Translations under genes and position numbers: made by a program
The notes under the pieces: generated by a model
What the model saw: the letters and a program-made list of their open reading frames with translations, nothing else
Database searches by the model: none
What the model was told of the DNA's origin: nothing
Part shown: positions 1 through 7,240 of the stretch, piece by piece
Layout of the letters: every line of letters starts with the position of its first letter
Numbering within the stretch: position 1 is the stretch's first letter
Source: Chloroflexota bacterium
GTDB taxonomy: Bacteria; Chloroflexota; Anaerolineae; J102
Direction: 5' to 3'
DNA length: 13,277 nucleotides
Assembly: GCA_003353825.1 (NCBI GenBank)
Contig: PIVW01000113.1
Span: 1-13,277, forward strand

Positions 1-41
1 AAACCCGCTAGGCTTACATAACAGTAGCCCATATATAGTAG

Positions 42-707
42 TTACCTTTTATAAAGTACTATATGTAGTAGTCGTGATCTGATAATAAATCGATTTTGGA
101 AAATGGCCAAAGTCGAGATAGTACGGTGATAGAGCGATTCGATTAGAGTATCGAAGACCGGATCGATTTCAGGCTGAAAGCTGGTAACGCCATCGAAAAC
201 GATGGTGAGATAGAACAGACCGCTGGGTTCAAGCAATTGTAGGAATTGCGGTAAAGCGGTGGGGATGTCGACCAGATCGAGAAAGGCGTGGGCAATCAGT
301 AGGTCCCAGCGCCTTTGTCCTCGTTCACGGACAGCGAAATCGAAGACATCAATCGCCTCCAGATGAATGTCATAACGCCGTGTACGATGGCTCACACAGA
401 GTCCGCTGTTTGAGGTTTGCACTGCGAGTTGGGAATCGTATCCCCAGCGCTGTAAGCGATCCTGTGCTGCTGCGACATTCTCTGTTCGCGCATCGATCGC
501 TGTGTAAATGGCGGTGTTTGCCAACTCCCATGCCCACATGCGCTCGACCATCGTGCCGATCCCTGCTCCGATCTCCAAAACGCGTAGCGGGTTTTGCAGG
601 TCGTTAGCCGGCAGCGTATGTTGCAACGCCTGCCAGACATGCCGGTTAAGCGAACGGTTATCGACACTCTTCTTGGCCGCGAGATAGCGTATAAAATCAT
701 CAAGCAT
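42..707 (-). CDS. Class I SAM-dependent methyltransferase, C-terminus probably degraded
   Basis: The 221-residue product has a Rossmann-type SAM-binding motif I ([15 protein letters not shown], about residues 43-57), an acidic residue after the next strand (AIDAR, about 70-74), and a later [12 protein letters not shown] stretch that fits motif IV. It should transfer a methyl group from SAM to an unknown small-molecule acceptor in the cytoplasm. The start is preceded by GGGAG about 12 nt upstream and lies 34 nt after DUF2442. It is the last gene of the minus-strand run, so it may belong to the same decoration pathway as the upstream glycosyltransferase and FkbM genes. After LYHRT (about residue 195) the sequence becomes AT-rich and the last 25 or so residues do not look like a methyltransferase tail. 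I suspect a frameshift or junction has replaced the original C-terminus. The family call is firm; the acceptor is unknown. Confidence 0.8.
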   Translation of the reverse strand: MLDDFIRYLAAKKSVDNRSLNRHVWQALQHTLPANDLQNPLRVLEIGAGIGTMVERMWAWELANTAIYTAIDARTENVAAAQDRLQRWGYDSQLAVQTSNSGLCVSHRTRRYDIHLEAIDVFDFAVRERGQRRWDLLIAHAFLDLVDIPTALPQFLQLLEPSGLFYLTIVFDGVTSFQPEIDPVFDTLIESLYHRTISTLAIFQNRFIIRSRLLHIVLYKR

Positions 708-741
708 AACGTTGACTTACTCCCGTTTTTCGTAACGCCAG

Positions 742-996
742 TTACACGAATACTAATTCAACACCGTTTGTCCAGAGTTCGTATTCACTTAAATCGACGT
801 CGTCACTCCACGAAATACCATAGCCACCTGGATCAACTTTGACAGCTTTGAAAAACGCTTCATTATGTAAAAGCTGAAACGCGTCTAATTGAAGTATCTG
901 CTCGCAATCATAAATCTTTTCCACCCCGTTTATGAATTTGACAAGCAGTTTCTTATGTTCTTGAGGGTGAACTGATGCGATTTGCGGAATTTCCAT
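742..996 (-). CDS. DUF2442 family protein
   Basis: An 84-residue protein with the DUF2442 layout: an N-terminal strand pair (LLVKFINGVEKIYD, about 17-30), a central acidic and aromatic segment, and the typical VDPGGYGISWSDDVDLS block followed by YELWTNG. The start is supported by GGAG 9 nt upstream. Its start lies 6 nt beyond the stop of the DUF4160 gene, so the two were made as one cassette. DUF4160-DUF2442 pairs are common in bacteria with many toxin-antitoxin modules and are sometimes treated as candidate modules; a biochemical function is not established as far as I know. Here DUF2442 is intact while its partner is frameshifted. The cassette sits inside a run of sugar/methyl-transfer genes to which it has no obvious functional link. 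Confidence 0.85.
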   Translation of the reverse strand: MEIPQIASVHPQEHKKLLVKFINGVEKIYDCEQILQLDAFQLLHNEAFFKAVKVDPGGYGISWSDDVDLSEYELWTNGVELVFV

Positions 997-1002
997 TCTT
1001 TT

Positions 1003-1255
1003 TTACTCCAATCCCGGCAGTTGTCTAAACTCATTCGTCTGCCACATCAGCAACAGATCATTTTTGTATTGCGAAGCCCATTCTCTTATCAAGCGTTGTG
1101 GTCGCTTTGGCAAATCTCCAACCATCATATCTAAAGTTTCGATTGAAAATACGATTGTATTCGCCATACATCGCATGAAGATGAGGAATGCCATGTTCGC
1201 TCTGGCTGAAATACATCTTGACTAATATGCCGTAGAAACGGGCTACGACAGGCAT
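1003..1255 (-). pseudogene. DUF4160 family protein, frameshifted
   Basis: The ATG at 1255 has a good ribosome-binding site (AAGGAG about 8 nt upstream) and opens the DUF4160 sequence MPVVARFYGILVKMYF...HLHAMYGEYN. In this frame the family match stops near the TATTTTC run at about 1145-1155. It resumes in the neighbouring frame as FSIETLDMMVGDLPKRPQRL...EWASQYKNDLLLMW and runs to a stop at 1003-1005. The frame change needs one nucleotide to be skipped (or two added), inside or next to a short T run. The unshifted frame reads on with unrelated residues to 1058. Read across the shift, the protein would be about 83 residues, the normal family length. It lies 66 nt after fkbM and a weak extended -10-like TGCTATACA is visible in that gap. 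A sequencing indel or programmed frameshifting are alternatives; decay is simplest. Confidence 0.8.
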
Positions 1256-1321
1256 AAAGAACTCTCCTTGCTTCGTTAATTTAGTGTATAGCATAAACCA
1301 GTAAATCTTGTGGGATAACAA

Positions 1322-2077
1322 CTAATCCTCTCCGACAAGCCGAGCATAAATATCTCCAGAAGGTGCGTTGCTGTCGACTTGCTGCAGCCATTGGCGCATA
1401 TCTTCGTAGGGCAGCCATGTTTGCCAGGCAAAGCGTAAGGATTCTCCCGCCGAAAAAACGTACTCGTATTGACCCAGGTCGTGTAATCGCTCAAGGCAAG
1501 CGAAAGCGATCTCAAGCGTGGGTGGGATCATCTCGAATGACAGGCATGGCAGTGGCTGGTTGAGGCCACGTAACACTTCGTGTTCATAGCCCTCAACATC
1601 AATTTTACAAAATCGTGGCACGCCCAATTGGGTGATCAGGGTGTCCAGTGTTGTGACATCTACCGATACCGCATCATCCCAACGTACACCACGAAATGTA
1701 TCGTGCTTACTGAGCGTATCGGCCCACACCTGGGAAAGCGTTGTGAGAGTGGGAGTGCGGCGGCTGATGAACAATGTCTGCTGTCCACAGTCAGCACCAA
1801 CAGCCTGTTCTATCAGAGTGATGGCGGGACTACCGCTATACAAGCGCCGCAACAATGCCATGAAAGCCGGTTGCGGCTCGACGGCAACCACCCGTGCGCC
1901 CAGGCCCATCCAGGCGCGAACCCGGTTGCCGGCATGGGCGCCGATATCAAAGCAAAGATCGTCTGGCCGGATAAATTTCGTATAGAACTGTTGCAATTGG
2001 CGCACTCTCAAGGGGCGGTAATAGATAAACAGAGAGCGGGCGATGCCATAGGCGCTGACAATACGTCCGCTATTCAT
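1322..2077 (-). CDS. FkbM family methyltransferase
   Basis: This 251-residue protein (from the chosen start) is a SAM-dependent methyltransferase of the FkbM type, which usually O-methylates sugars or polyketide/peptide-linked hydroxyls. Motif I is FDIGAHAGN (43-51), motif II is VVAVEPQP (about 63-70), and the family hallmark KIDVEGYEHEVL is at 158-169. I chose the ATG at 2077 because it overlaps the glycosyltransferase stop as ATGA, typical of translational coupling; an in-frame upstream start at 2116 would overlap that gene by 43 nt. Coupling to the glycosyltransferase suggests that it methylates the transferred sugar or the glycoside. The stop codon is TAG. The substrate is inferred only. 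Confidence 0.88.
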   Translation of the reverse strand: MNSGRIVSAYGIARSLFIYYRPLRVRQLQQFYTKFIRPDDLCFDIGAHAGNRVRAWMGLGARVVAVEPQPAFMALLRRLYSGSPAITLIEQAVGADCGQQTLFISRRTPTLTTLSQVWADTLSKHDTFRGVRWDDAVSVDVTTLDTLITQLGVPRFCKIDVEGYEHEVLRGLNQPLPCLSFEMIPPTLEIAFACLERLHDLGQYEYVFSAGESLRFAWQTWLPYEDMRQWLQQVDSNAPSGDIYARLVGED

Positions 2078-3153
2078 GATACGATTTGTTGCAGGAAGCC
2101 GCGTATGCGCCGGCATGAATCATTCCACATCGGCTGTTGCTCATATTGACTACGTGCTGAGAGGCTCATAGCTGCCAATTGCCGGCGATCCTGTTGCAAC
2201 AGCCTCAGTCGCTCTGCCAGGGTTGTGGGATCGTCATGTGGGATAAGATAGCCGTTTTCGCCATCGTGGATGATCTCAACTGCCCCGCCGGCGGTCGTAG
2301 CGATAGCTGGTAATCCAAAGCCCATCCCTTCGAGGTAGACGATACCAAAACCTTCATAACTGGAAGGTACGACCAGTATGTCACTGCGGGCCAATAGCTC
2401 AGACAATGATGTGTCGGAGAGGATACCTCGAAATTCGATCCGATGACTATTCTTAAAAAGTTGTACTTGATGGCGAATCCCGGTTATATAACCTGGATCG
2501 ATGTCCGTGTTGCCGGCAACTGTAAGTTTCCATGTCTGGTCGGGGAGTCGTGCCAGAGCCGAGAGCAAAGTATGCAACCCTTTGCGCGGAATCACATTTC
2601 CTACAAAAAGCACCTGTAAAGGCCCTTCACGCTGTGTTCGAGCCAGGATCTGCTCGTCGCTTATATGAGGGTTGAAGCGGTTCTCGCCCGGAGGAGCTAC
2701 CACATGCGGTTTTTGTGTCCCTACCAAATGTTCTGTTGCCGCTCGCGTGGTCTGGCTGTTGTAAATAAAACCACTGACTGTGGTCAGATAAGCTGTTTCG
2801 ACGGTACGATAGAAATAATTCTGCCAGGCCGGTCTCATTTCGCTGCAGCGCAGATGATGGACGATGCTGATGAGAGGATAACGGGTGGAAGACAGTAATC
2901 GCCGATTGAGCCAGACCAATGACTGGTGATTCAGTTCGTCCTGAAGCAAAACATTCAATCGGGCCTGCTGCAATCGCTTCAGAAATGAATGAGATAAATT
3001 GTCGCCTAGATGCCGGGCATAGTCACGCCACGATTGAGAGAATATCTCAACCTCATCTCCCCAATCTCTCAAATAGGTCAGCAGTGTACGATCATAAAGG
3101 TAGCCGCCAGAGAGTGTGTCGAGGCTGCCGTAAATGACCAATCCCACTCGCAT
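2074..3153 (-). CDS. Glycosyltransferase family 4 (GT-B fold)
   Basis: A 359-residue retaining glycosyltransferase. It has the N-terminal glycine-rich acceptor loop (LSGGYLYDR, about 14-22), the linker motif FVGNVIPRKGLHTLL (183-197) that starts the C-terminal nucleotide-sugar domain, and the E-x7-E catalytic motif EGFGIVYLE (267-275), followed by GLPAIATTAGG. It transfers an activated sugar to an unknown acceptor in the cytoplasm or at the membrane face; there is no signal peptide or membrane helix. The frame stays open upstream to a TTG at 3297, but those 48 residues run through a palindromic repeat and look non-coding, so I start at MRVGLVIYG. No Shine-Dalgarno sequence is visible there. 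It is coupled by ATGA to the FkbM gene. It is separated from the pterin-synthase-like gene by about 350 nt that includes a likely terminator, so it may have its own promoter. Confidence 0.88.
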   Translation of the reverse strand: MRVGLVIYGSLDTLSGGYLYDRTLLTYLRDWGDEVEIFSQSWRDYARHLGDNLSHSFLKRLQQARLNVLLQDELNHQSLVWLNRRLLSSTRYPLISIVHHLRCSEMRPAWQNYFYRTVETAYLTTVSGFIYNSQTTRAATEHLVGTQKPHVVAPPGENRFNPHISDEQILARTQREGPLQVLFVGNVIPRKGLHTLLSALARLPDQTWKLTVAGNTDIDPGYITGIRHQVQLFKNSHRIEFRGILSDTSLSELLARSDILVVPSSYEGFGIVYLEGMGFGLPAIATTAGGAVEIIHDGENGYLIPHDDPTTLAERLRLLQQDRRQLAAMSLSARSQYEQQPMWNDSCRRIRGFLQQIVS

Positions 3154-3205
3154 ACTCTGTGGTTTAGCGGAAGCTGCGCCTGTCTTGTCCGCATTCTTGA
3201 CATTG

Positions 3206-3234
3206 ACCTCGCAGGCTTGAGAAACCCGCGAGGT
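3206..3234. repeat. Palindromic intergenic element (REP-like)
   Basis: The arms ACCTCGC (3206-3212) and GCGAGGT (3228-3234) pair perfectly, and pairing continues inward (AGGCTT against AAACCC) with two mismatches. This gives a 13-bp hairpin with a 3-nt loop. The core AAACCCGC also occurs at the very start of the window (1-8) and at about 11861, suggesting a dispersed repeat family. The position just upstream of the preferred glycosyltransferase start argues against the longer TTG start. Confidence 0.6.
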
Positions 3235-3460
3235 TTGCAATGGAATTAGGCATTTTCGGAAAAAACAAATGACTCCCCTGAAAAAAGGTCGTGACAAGCA
3301 ATCAAGGACGAAACAGCAACAAGAATGGTGGGGTTTGAACGTGTTTTTCTCTGTGAACCCTCATGATTTTCTTTGCGATCTCTGCGACCTCTGCGGTGAA
3401 ACAGTTTAATTCAGTGGACTCACAAATAAGCCTTCAATCCGAAAATGTCTCTAGCGACTT

Positions 3461-3499
3461 CCGAAAAATGATAAAATCTCCCTCAATTTCCTTCGGGAG
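3461..3499 (-). terminator. Candidate Rho-independent terminator after the pterin-synthase-like gene
   Basis: Read on the minus strand, directly after the stop at 3505, CTCCC (3495-3499) pairs with GGGAG (3478-3482) over a 12-nt loop and is followed by ATTTTATCATTTTT. The stem is only 5 bp, so the call is moderate. If real, it ends a dehydrogenase-pterin-synthase transcript before the glycosyltransferase. Confidence 0.45.
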
Positions 3500-3504
3500 T
3501 CGCC

Positions 3505-3888
3505 TTACTCTTCACGTTCCAGGTCGTAGGCCACCCAAGCGATGTCGTTTTCCCACAACTTGATGCTGATAGCCTGGATGTTGGGGGCATAGAGTGCGTC
3601 GTCGATTTTTTCGCATAGAACGCGAGCGAAATGTTCCACACTAGAGTTCATTCCTTCGAACTCGTCAAGTTCATTCAGGCTTTTGTCGCGAAATTCATCG
3701 ATAACGCCTTCGAGTTGGACGCCTAGATCGATGATATCAATCAGGTAGCCGTGCTGGTCGAGCTCTTCACCTTCGACCATGAGTTCGGCTTTGTAGTTAT
3801 GCGAATGGAGTTCGCTTTCCTTACCCAAATCTCCTCCGATTAGGAAATGCTGGGCGATGAATTCTCGTTGGATGGAAAGTGTGTACAT
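3505..3888 (-). CDS. 6-pyruvoyl-tetrahydropterin synthase / QueD-like protein, atypical active site
   Basis: A 127-residue T-fold protein of the PTPS/QueD family. The three zinc ligands of the family are present: H14 (FIAQHF) and H28 and H30 (LHSHNY); the DIIDLG block (51-56) matches the family's D-F-x-x-L strand. By my hand alignment to E. coli QueD, the catalytic Cys four residues before the HxH motif is Glu24. The Asp-His pair of the LDHH motif is Arg67-Asp68, and the C-terminal catalytic Glu position is Leu. It is therefore unlikely to be an ordinary QueD and is better seen as a PTPS-fold paralogue acting on a related triphosphate or pterin-like compound. It starts 17 nt after the dehydrogenase stop, so they are co-transcribed. 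No Shine-Dalgarno sequence is visible. The fold call is firm; the reaction is unknown. Confidence 0.82.
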   Translation of the reverse strand: MYTLSIQREFIAQHFLIGGDLGKESELHSHNYKAELMVEGEELDQHGYLIDIIDLGVQLEGVIDEFRDKSLNELDEFEGMNSSVEHFARVLCEKIDDALYAPNIQAISIKLWENDIAWVAYDLEREE

Positions 3889-3905
3889 GGTTTGGTATGG
3901 TTTGC

Positions 3906-4955
3906 CTATGGATAAGTGAACATGATTTGGATGGTTTTTTCAGGTTGGTGATCGATGAGATCGTAGGCTTCGCTCGCCTGGCTGAGCGAAAATCGATGAG
4001 TGATAAATCGCGATGGTTTGAGAGTCGAAAGCATGTGCAGTGCATAGGTCAGTCTCCGGGCTTTACTCCAGCGTCCACGTAAAGGGGGAGCAAGCGTACT
4101 CACCTGGCTGCTGATCAGGTGGATGCGGTTGCGGTGAAACCGCCCACCCAGGTCGAGTTCAACACGTTTATTGCCATACCAGGAGCCGACCACGATCCGT
4201 CCATCGAAACCGGCCAGGGCAATGGCGCCATCTAGTGCGGCTGGCGAACCAGAAAGCTCGTACACGAGATCGGCGCCTGGGTTGGCAGCCGATTGCAAAA
4301 GTGACCGCAGTCGTTCGAATGTGCTAGCGTCGGTCGGGTCCAGGCAGACATGATCTCCCAGATCGGATGAAGCCTGACGTCGTAGCTGAAAACGATCCAG
4401 GGTAATGAGATGCTCAAGCGGTAAACGCACCAGCAGCGCTGTGGTCAGCAAACCGACAATACCCTGGCCGAAAACGACAACGCATTCGCCGACGAGCGGC
4501 CGGCCATCGTGCAAGAAGTTGACGGCGGTTTCCATATTAGGCAAGAAGGCGGCGTCATCTGAAGACAAATCGGCGGGCAGGAGCAGAAGATCGGTCGGGT
4601 GCGCCCAGAAGTAAGTCTCATGGGGGTTGAATGCGAAGACCAGTTGATCTTTCGGCATTATCGTTAACTGATCTGATTCTGTCAAAGTGCTGGCGTTTGG
4701 TGTCTCAACCACTCGGCCTACAGAAGCGTAGCCGTATTTCGGAGGAAAGTCCAGATTGCCATCTAGCGCGGGGAGAGTCGCATCGGCAAGTGTGTGCTCT
4801 GGGCCCTCGCCACGGTAGATCAACATCTCAGTACCAGAACTGATAGCAGAGATCAGGGTCTCAACCAGGATCTGCCCGGGACGTCCTTGTGGCAGACTTT
4901 CCTCTCGAACTTCGACCTGGCGAGGACCAACGAAGTAAAGCGACTCTCTATTCAT
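3906..4955 (-). CDS. Medium-chain dehydrogenase/reductase (zinc-binding alcohol dehydrogenase-like)
   Basis: This 349-residue protein has the GroES-like N-terminal domain and a Rossmann domain with GQGIVG (163-168) and a following acidic strand end (LDRF). The segment ISSGTEM (39-44) replaces the usual C-x-GTD around the catalytic zinc Cys, and the four-cysteine structural zinc lobe is absent. It therefore belongs to the SGTE subgroup that lacks the classical zinc ligands. It would reduce or oxidise a carbonyl/alcohol with NAD(P)H. It is the first gene of the minus-strand cluster and sits 17 nt before the pterin-synthase-like gene, which points to a shared pathway. The start fits the family's N-terminus (ESLYFVGPRQVEV). 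No clear Shine-Dalgarno sequence precedes it, and a weak TTTAGA-18-TAATAT promoter may lie at about 4977-5006. Confidence 0.88.
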   Translation of the reverse strand: MNRESLYFVGPRQVEVREESLPQGRPGQILVETLISAISSGTEMLIYRGEGPEHTLADATLPALDGNLDFPPKYGYASVGRVVETPNASTLTESDQLTIMPKDQLVFAFNPHETYFWAHPTDLLLLPADLSSDDAAFLPNMETAVNFLHDGRPLVGECVVVFGQGIVGLLTTALLVRLPLEHLITLDRFQLRRQASSDLGDHVCLDPTDASTFERLRSLLQSAANPGADLVYELSGSPAALDGAIALAGFDGRIVVGSWYGNKRVELDLGGRFHRNRIHLISSQVSTLAPPLRGRWSKARRLTYALHMLSTLKPSRFITHRFSLSQASEAYDLIDHQPEKTIQIMFTYP

Positions 4956-4971
4956 ACAAGGAGTGGTAGTG

Positions 4972-5115
4972 GTTAATATATTACTGAAAACTCTGGATGA
5001 GTCTAAAACGGCTATTCAGCTCCCCCGTATACAGGGGTTTTACTCATTCACATCTGTGTAAACGGGGGCAAAAAAATGACTCAAGAAAGTTTTTCAGAGT
5101 TTTCAGTATATTAAC
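4972..5115. repeat. Short element bounded by 21/24-nt inverted repeats
   Basis: Positions 4972-4995 are the reverse complement of 5095-5115 across all 21 nt of the shorter arm, with a single 3-nt insertion in the longer arm. Inside, CCCCCGT...ACAG (5022-5034) faces CTGTGTAAACGGGGG (5054-5068) as a second, imperfect inverted repeat around a 19-nt spacer. The whole 144-nt block has a MITE-like nested architecture and carries no gene. The right arm overlaps the first 8 nt of the 24-nt repeat that ends the IS1-like remnant. Confidence 0.65.
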
Positions 5116-5131
5116 TGATAGGACACCATTC
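5108..5131 (+). repeat. 24-nt repeat, copy 1 (IS-like end)
   Basis: This sequence is identical over 24 nt to 13173-13196, in the same orientation. Here it covers the stop codon and last residues of the IS1-like transposase remnant read on the minus strand. I interpret it as a terminal inverted repeat of that insertion sequence. Past the 24 nt the two copies are still loosely similar for about 13 nt. Confidence 0.7.
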
Positions 5132-5484
5132 TGTGTTGTAAAAGTGGAGGTATAATAGGAGTACCGCTTCATGGTAGCTATCAGATTTGGAAAATGAAAG
5201 TTTGCCGAGTGCGGCAGCATAAAGCAATCCACACCCACCGTTTGTTGCTCTTTTTCAAGACGAATGACCATAACTCATCCAATTCTAGAACATCATCTGC
5301 TTGGGCTGCATCCAAAGTGTCGGCCAAGCCAGGTATTTGAACCGCTTTTTCCTTGAGCCAACGGGCTAATGTCTGGCGTGCTATGCCATACGTTCGACGA
5401 CGCGCATACTTGCCCGTTCTCGATAGGTTCGCAGAACCAACTCCATATCAACTGGAACATTTTCAGTCAATATGTAACCACTGC
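5111..5484 (-). pseudogene. IS1-family transposase remnant, internally deleted and frameshifted
   Basis: Read on the minus strand, three blocks of one transposase are recognisable. First, about 5484-5395: GYILTENVPVDMELVL then RTYRERASMRVVER. Second, after a 1-nt frame change, 5390-5202: YGIARQTLARWLKEK, then DDVLELDELWSFVLKKSN and RWVWIALCCRTRQ. The DELW motif contains acidic catalytic-core residues of IS1-type transposases. Third, 5203-5111: KLSFSKSDSYHEAVLLLYL followed by YNTEWCPIS and a stop. Between blocks two and three the central catalytic part (by family length about 75-80 residues) is missing and the joint is out of frame. No complete zinc-ribbon N-terminus is visible. The element cannot be autonomous. 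Confidence 0.8.
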
Positions 5485-5499
5485 CAAATCTCTATGCCT

Positions 5500-5709
5500 C
5501 TTTTGGAATTTGCGTGGTTTCTGCTAGGGAATAGGAAGCAGACAACCTGCGCAATTCGCAGCCGGATTCCCAGGAAATTCGTACTGCAAATGCACAAGCT
5601 AATAAATTCTCATTCCTAGAAAGGCGTGGTTCGTTAGCACATAACTGTCACGCAAGACGCATCACGTGTTTTTCTAGGTCCACACGCAATCCTGTCGAAC
5701 CATCTCTAT
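5500..5709. other. Intergenic, no gene seen
   Basis: Between the transposase remnant and the homocitrate synthase stop I see no convincing gene. A plus-strand open frame at 5353-5619 runs antisense through the transposase remnant and is a shadow. The far (5-prime) end of the IS1-like element may lie here, but no clear partner for the 24-nt terminal repeat is found. The nearest resemblance is TTTCAGTCAATAT at 5461-5473, in the correct inverted orientation. Confidence 0.5.
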
Positions 5710-6936
5710 TCAACTTATCTCCAGCGCTTCAGGGTTCTGCTGGGGTCTGCCAGTGCTGTTTTTGCCATTGCTGGCCATAGTCGACGAAGGTATTTGTTGT
5801 GCTTGCGCCCATTGATGCAACAACTCATCCACATCGTCCAGGGTGAGGCTCCTTTCGTCGGCCATGGCCTTGACATGTTGCGTAAGGGCTTTGATCTGAG
5901 CATCGCTGAGATCGAGGTTAAGTTGTTCAACTCGGGCTTTGACTGCATTCCAACCGGTCAACTTGTGGGCGATAGAGATGTAGCGGGTCAGGCCAAAATC
6001 TGCCGGATCCAGAGCCTCATAGGTCTCAGGGGAATTGAGGATCGCTTTGGCATGAATGCCCGCTTTATGTGTGAAGGCGGCGATGCCGGTGACATAATTA
6101 TTGAACGGTACATCGATGCCCACCCGCTCGGCAACGTTATGGTCGATCTCATAGAGTTGATTCACCTGATATTTTCCCAGCACCGTATCCCGGTCATGGG
6201 TCATCATGCGGGCGACCAGACCGCCCAATGGGGTGATACCATTGCGCTCGCCGATGCCAAGGACGGAGGTATCGATGTGTGTGGCGCCCGCCTGTAAGGC
6301 CGCAAAGGCGTTGGCGATGGCGCAACCCGAATCGTTATGGCCGTGGAATTCGATATCCGCCTGCGTCAACCCCCGAATCGTCCCCACCAGTTTGGCTACC
6401 TCGTCCGGGGTGGCAATCCCCACCGTGTCGGCGACACCCAAACGATTGACGACACCCAGCTGATCTACAGCTAGATAGACGCGCAACAGATCGGCGAAAC
6501 TGGAGCGAAAAGAATCCTCGGTGCTGAAGCGTAGTTCGATATCAGGGGCCTGCTGGCGAATCCAGGTCAAGACATCAGCCGCCAGATCAATGATCTGCTC
6601 GATGCTCTTGCCGTGGCTGAACTGCCGCAATTGTGACGAGGTGCCGATGACGACATCCAGTCCGTCGATACCGGTGTCCAGAGCGACAGAGGCATCTCCC
6701 TTGTGGCAGCGGATATGGGTGAGCACGCGTGCGTTCAGCCCCAGACTGGTGATCGTGCGCAGATCACTCTCGCTCCCAGGCGAAGCACAGGGCGATGTCA
6801 GTTCCAGGTATTCGACTCCGAACCTATCGAGCGCTCTGGCTATTTCAACTTTATCTTGGGTCGAGAAGTTAGCGCCGATGAATTGTTCACCTTCGCGTAG
6901 GGTTGATTCGATGATGGCGTAAGATTGTAGAGACAT
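5710..6936 (-). CDS. Homocitrate synthase (lysine alpha-aminoadipate pathway type)
   Basis: This 408-residue enzyme condenses acetyl-CoA with 2-oxoglutarate to homocitrate, the first step of lysine synthesis by the alpha-aminoadipate route. The TIM-barrel hallmarks are present: STLREGEQF (11-19) with the catalytic Arg, RCHKGDAS and [25 protein letters not shown] (about 169-177), the metal-binding HGHND (198-202), and [16 protein letters not shown] (224-239). The C-terminal part has the [11 protein letters not shown] segment seen in Lys20/LysS enzymes. The overall match is closer to Lys20-type than to isopropylmalate synthase or NifV, though NifV-like use cannot be excluded without neighbours. 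I start at [10 protein letters not shown] because family homology begins there; in-frame ATG (6987) and GTG (7041) starts would add a low-complexity leader. No Shine-Dalgarno sequence is visible. No other lysine gene is adjacent. Confidence 0.88.
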   Translation of the reverse strand: MSLQSYAIIESTLREGEQFIGANFSTQDKVEIARALDRFGVEYLELTSPCASPGSESDLRTITSLGLNARVLTHIRCHKGDASVALDTGIDGLDVVIGTSSQLRQFSHGKSIEQIIDLAADVLTWIRQQAPDIELRFSTEDSFRSSFADLLRVYLAVDQLGVVNRLGVADTVGIATPDEVAKLVGTIRGLTQADIEFHGHNDSGCAIANAFAALQAGATHIDTSVLGIGERNGITPLGGLVARMMTHDRDTVLGKYQVNQLYEIDHNVAERVGIDVPFNNYVTGIAAFTHKAGIHAKAILNSPETYEALDPADFGLTRYISIAHKLTGWNAVKARVEQLNLDLSDAQIKALTQHVKAMADERSLTLDDVDELLHQWAQAQQIPSSTMASNGKNSTGRPQQNPEALEIS

Positions 6937-7003
6937 GATGGTTGTATCGCTGGATGGGGTTGGAGAGTGTTGCGTGTTGCACGTCATTATTTTCGAGGTT
7001 GGG

Positions 7004-7096
7004 TAAGGACTTAGGATTGAATAAAACCGGAAACTTAACACCTACTGGTATGTACAAGTTTCGGTTATTAAAAACCGCTCGTTCCTAAGGACTTAG
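7004..7096. promoter_or_regulatory. Paired palindromic candidate operators upstream of homocitrate synthase
   Basis: CTAAGGACTTAG (7085-7096) is a perfect 5-2-5 palindrome, and TAAGGACTTAG recurs at 7004-7014, about 82 nt away centre to centre. Both lie upstream of the preferred homocitrate synthase start. Twin palindromes at near-integral helical spacing fit a dimeric regulator, but the regulator is unknown and chance is possible. Confidence 0.4.
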
Positions 7097-7167
7097 AACA
7101 GAATGGCTTACTTAAATTTTCTTGAATCTGCGAACCTTTGCCTACACCAAACAAGCTGCTGAGCGTC

Positions 7168-7195
7168 TTGTCTTCCGTCGCCCAGCTTGTATAAT
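7168..7195 (+). promoter_or_regulatory. Sigma70-type promoter for the TumE-like cassette
   Basis: TTGTCT (7168-7173), a 16-nt spacer and TATAAT (7190-7195) lie 45 nt upstream of the first gene of the cassette. Confidence 0.6.
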
Positions 7196-7240
7196 ATTAC
7201 ATGATGGCTGTAATCGCATAATGAACGAAAGGACACTTCC

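Larger units (their letters stand above)
3154..3504. other. Intergenic stretch with repeats, no gene seen
   Basis: This 350-nt gap between the glycosyltransferase and the pterin-synthase-like gene holds a palindromic element (3206-3234), a short run of repeated CTCTGCG-type units at about 3369-3402, and a terminator-like hairpin next to the upstream gene. Short open frames on the plus strand (for example 3363-3563) have no recognisable protein features. A promoter for the glycosyltransferase should lie here, but I see no convincing -35/-10 pair. Confidence 0.6.

Noticed and set aside
1145..1160. Programmed ribosomal frameshift in DUF4160
   Set aside because: No stimulatory hairpin or classic slippery site is evident and the family is normally a single frame; decay or sequencing error is simpler.
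3154..3297. Longer glycosyltransferase start at TTG 3297
   Set aside because: The 48 extra residues run through a palindromic repeat and lack similarity to the family's N-terminus.
5022..5075. Rho-independent terminator at the CCCCCGT/ACGGGGG hairpin
   Set aside because: The homopolymer run is on the wrong side: A follows on the plus strand, and T precedes the stem on the minus strand.
5044..5271. 75-codon minus-strand open frame
   Set aside because: It is out of frame with the recognisable IS1-like transposase blocks in the same DNA, so it is a by-product of the decayed gene.
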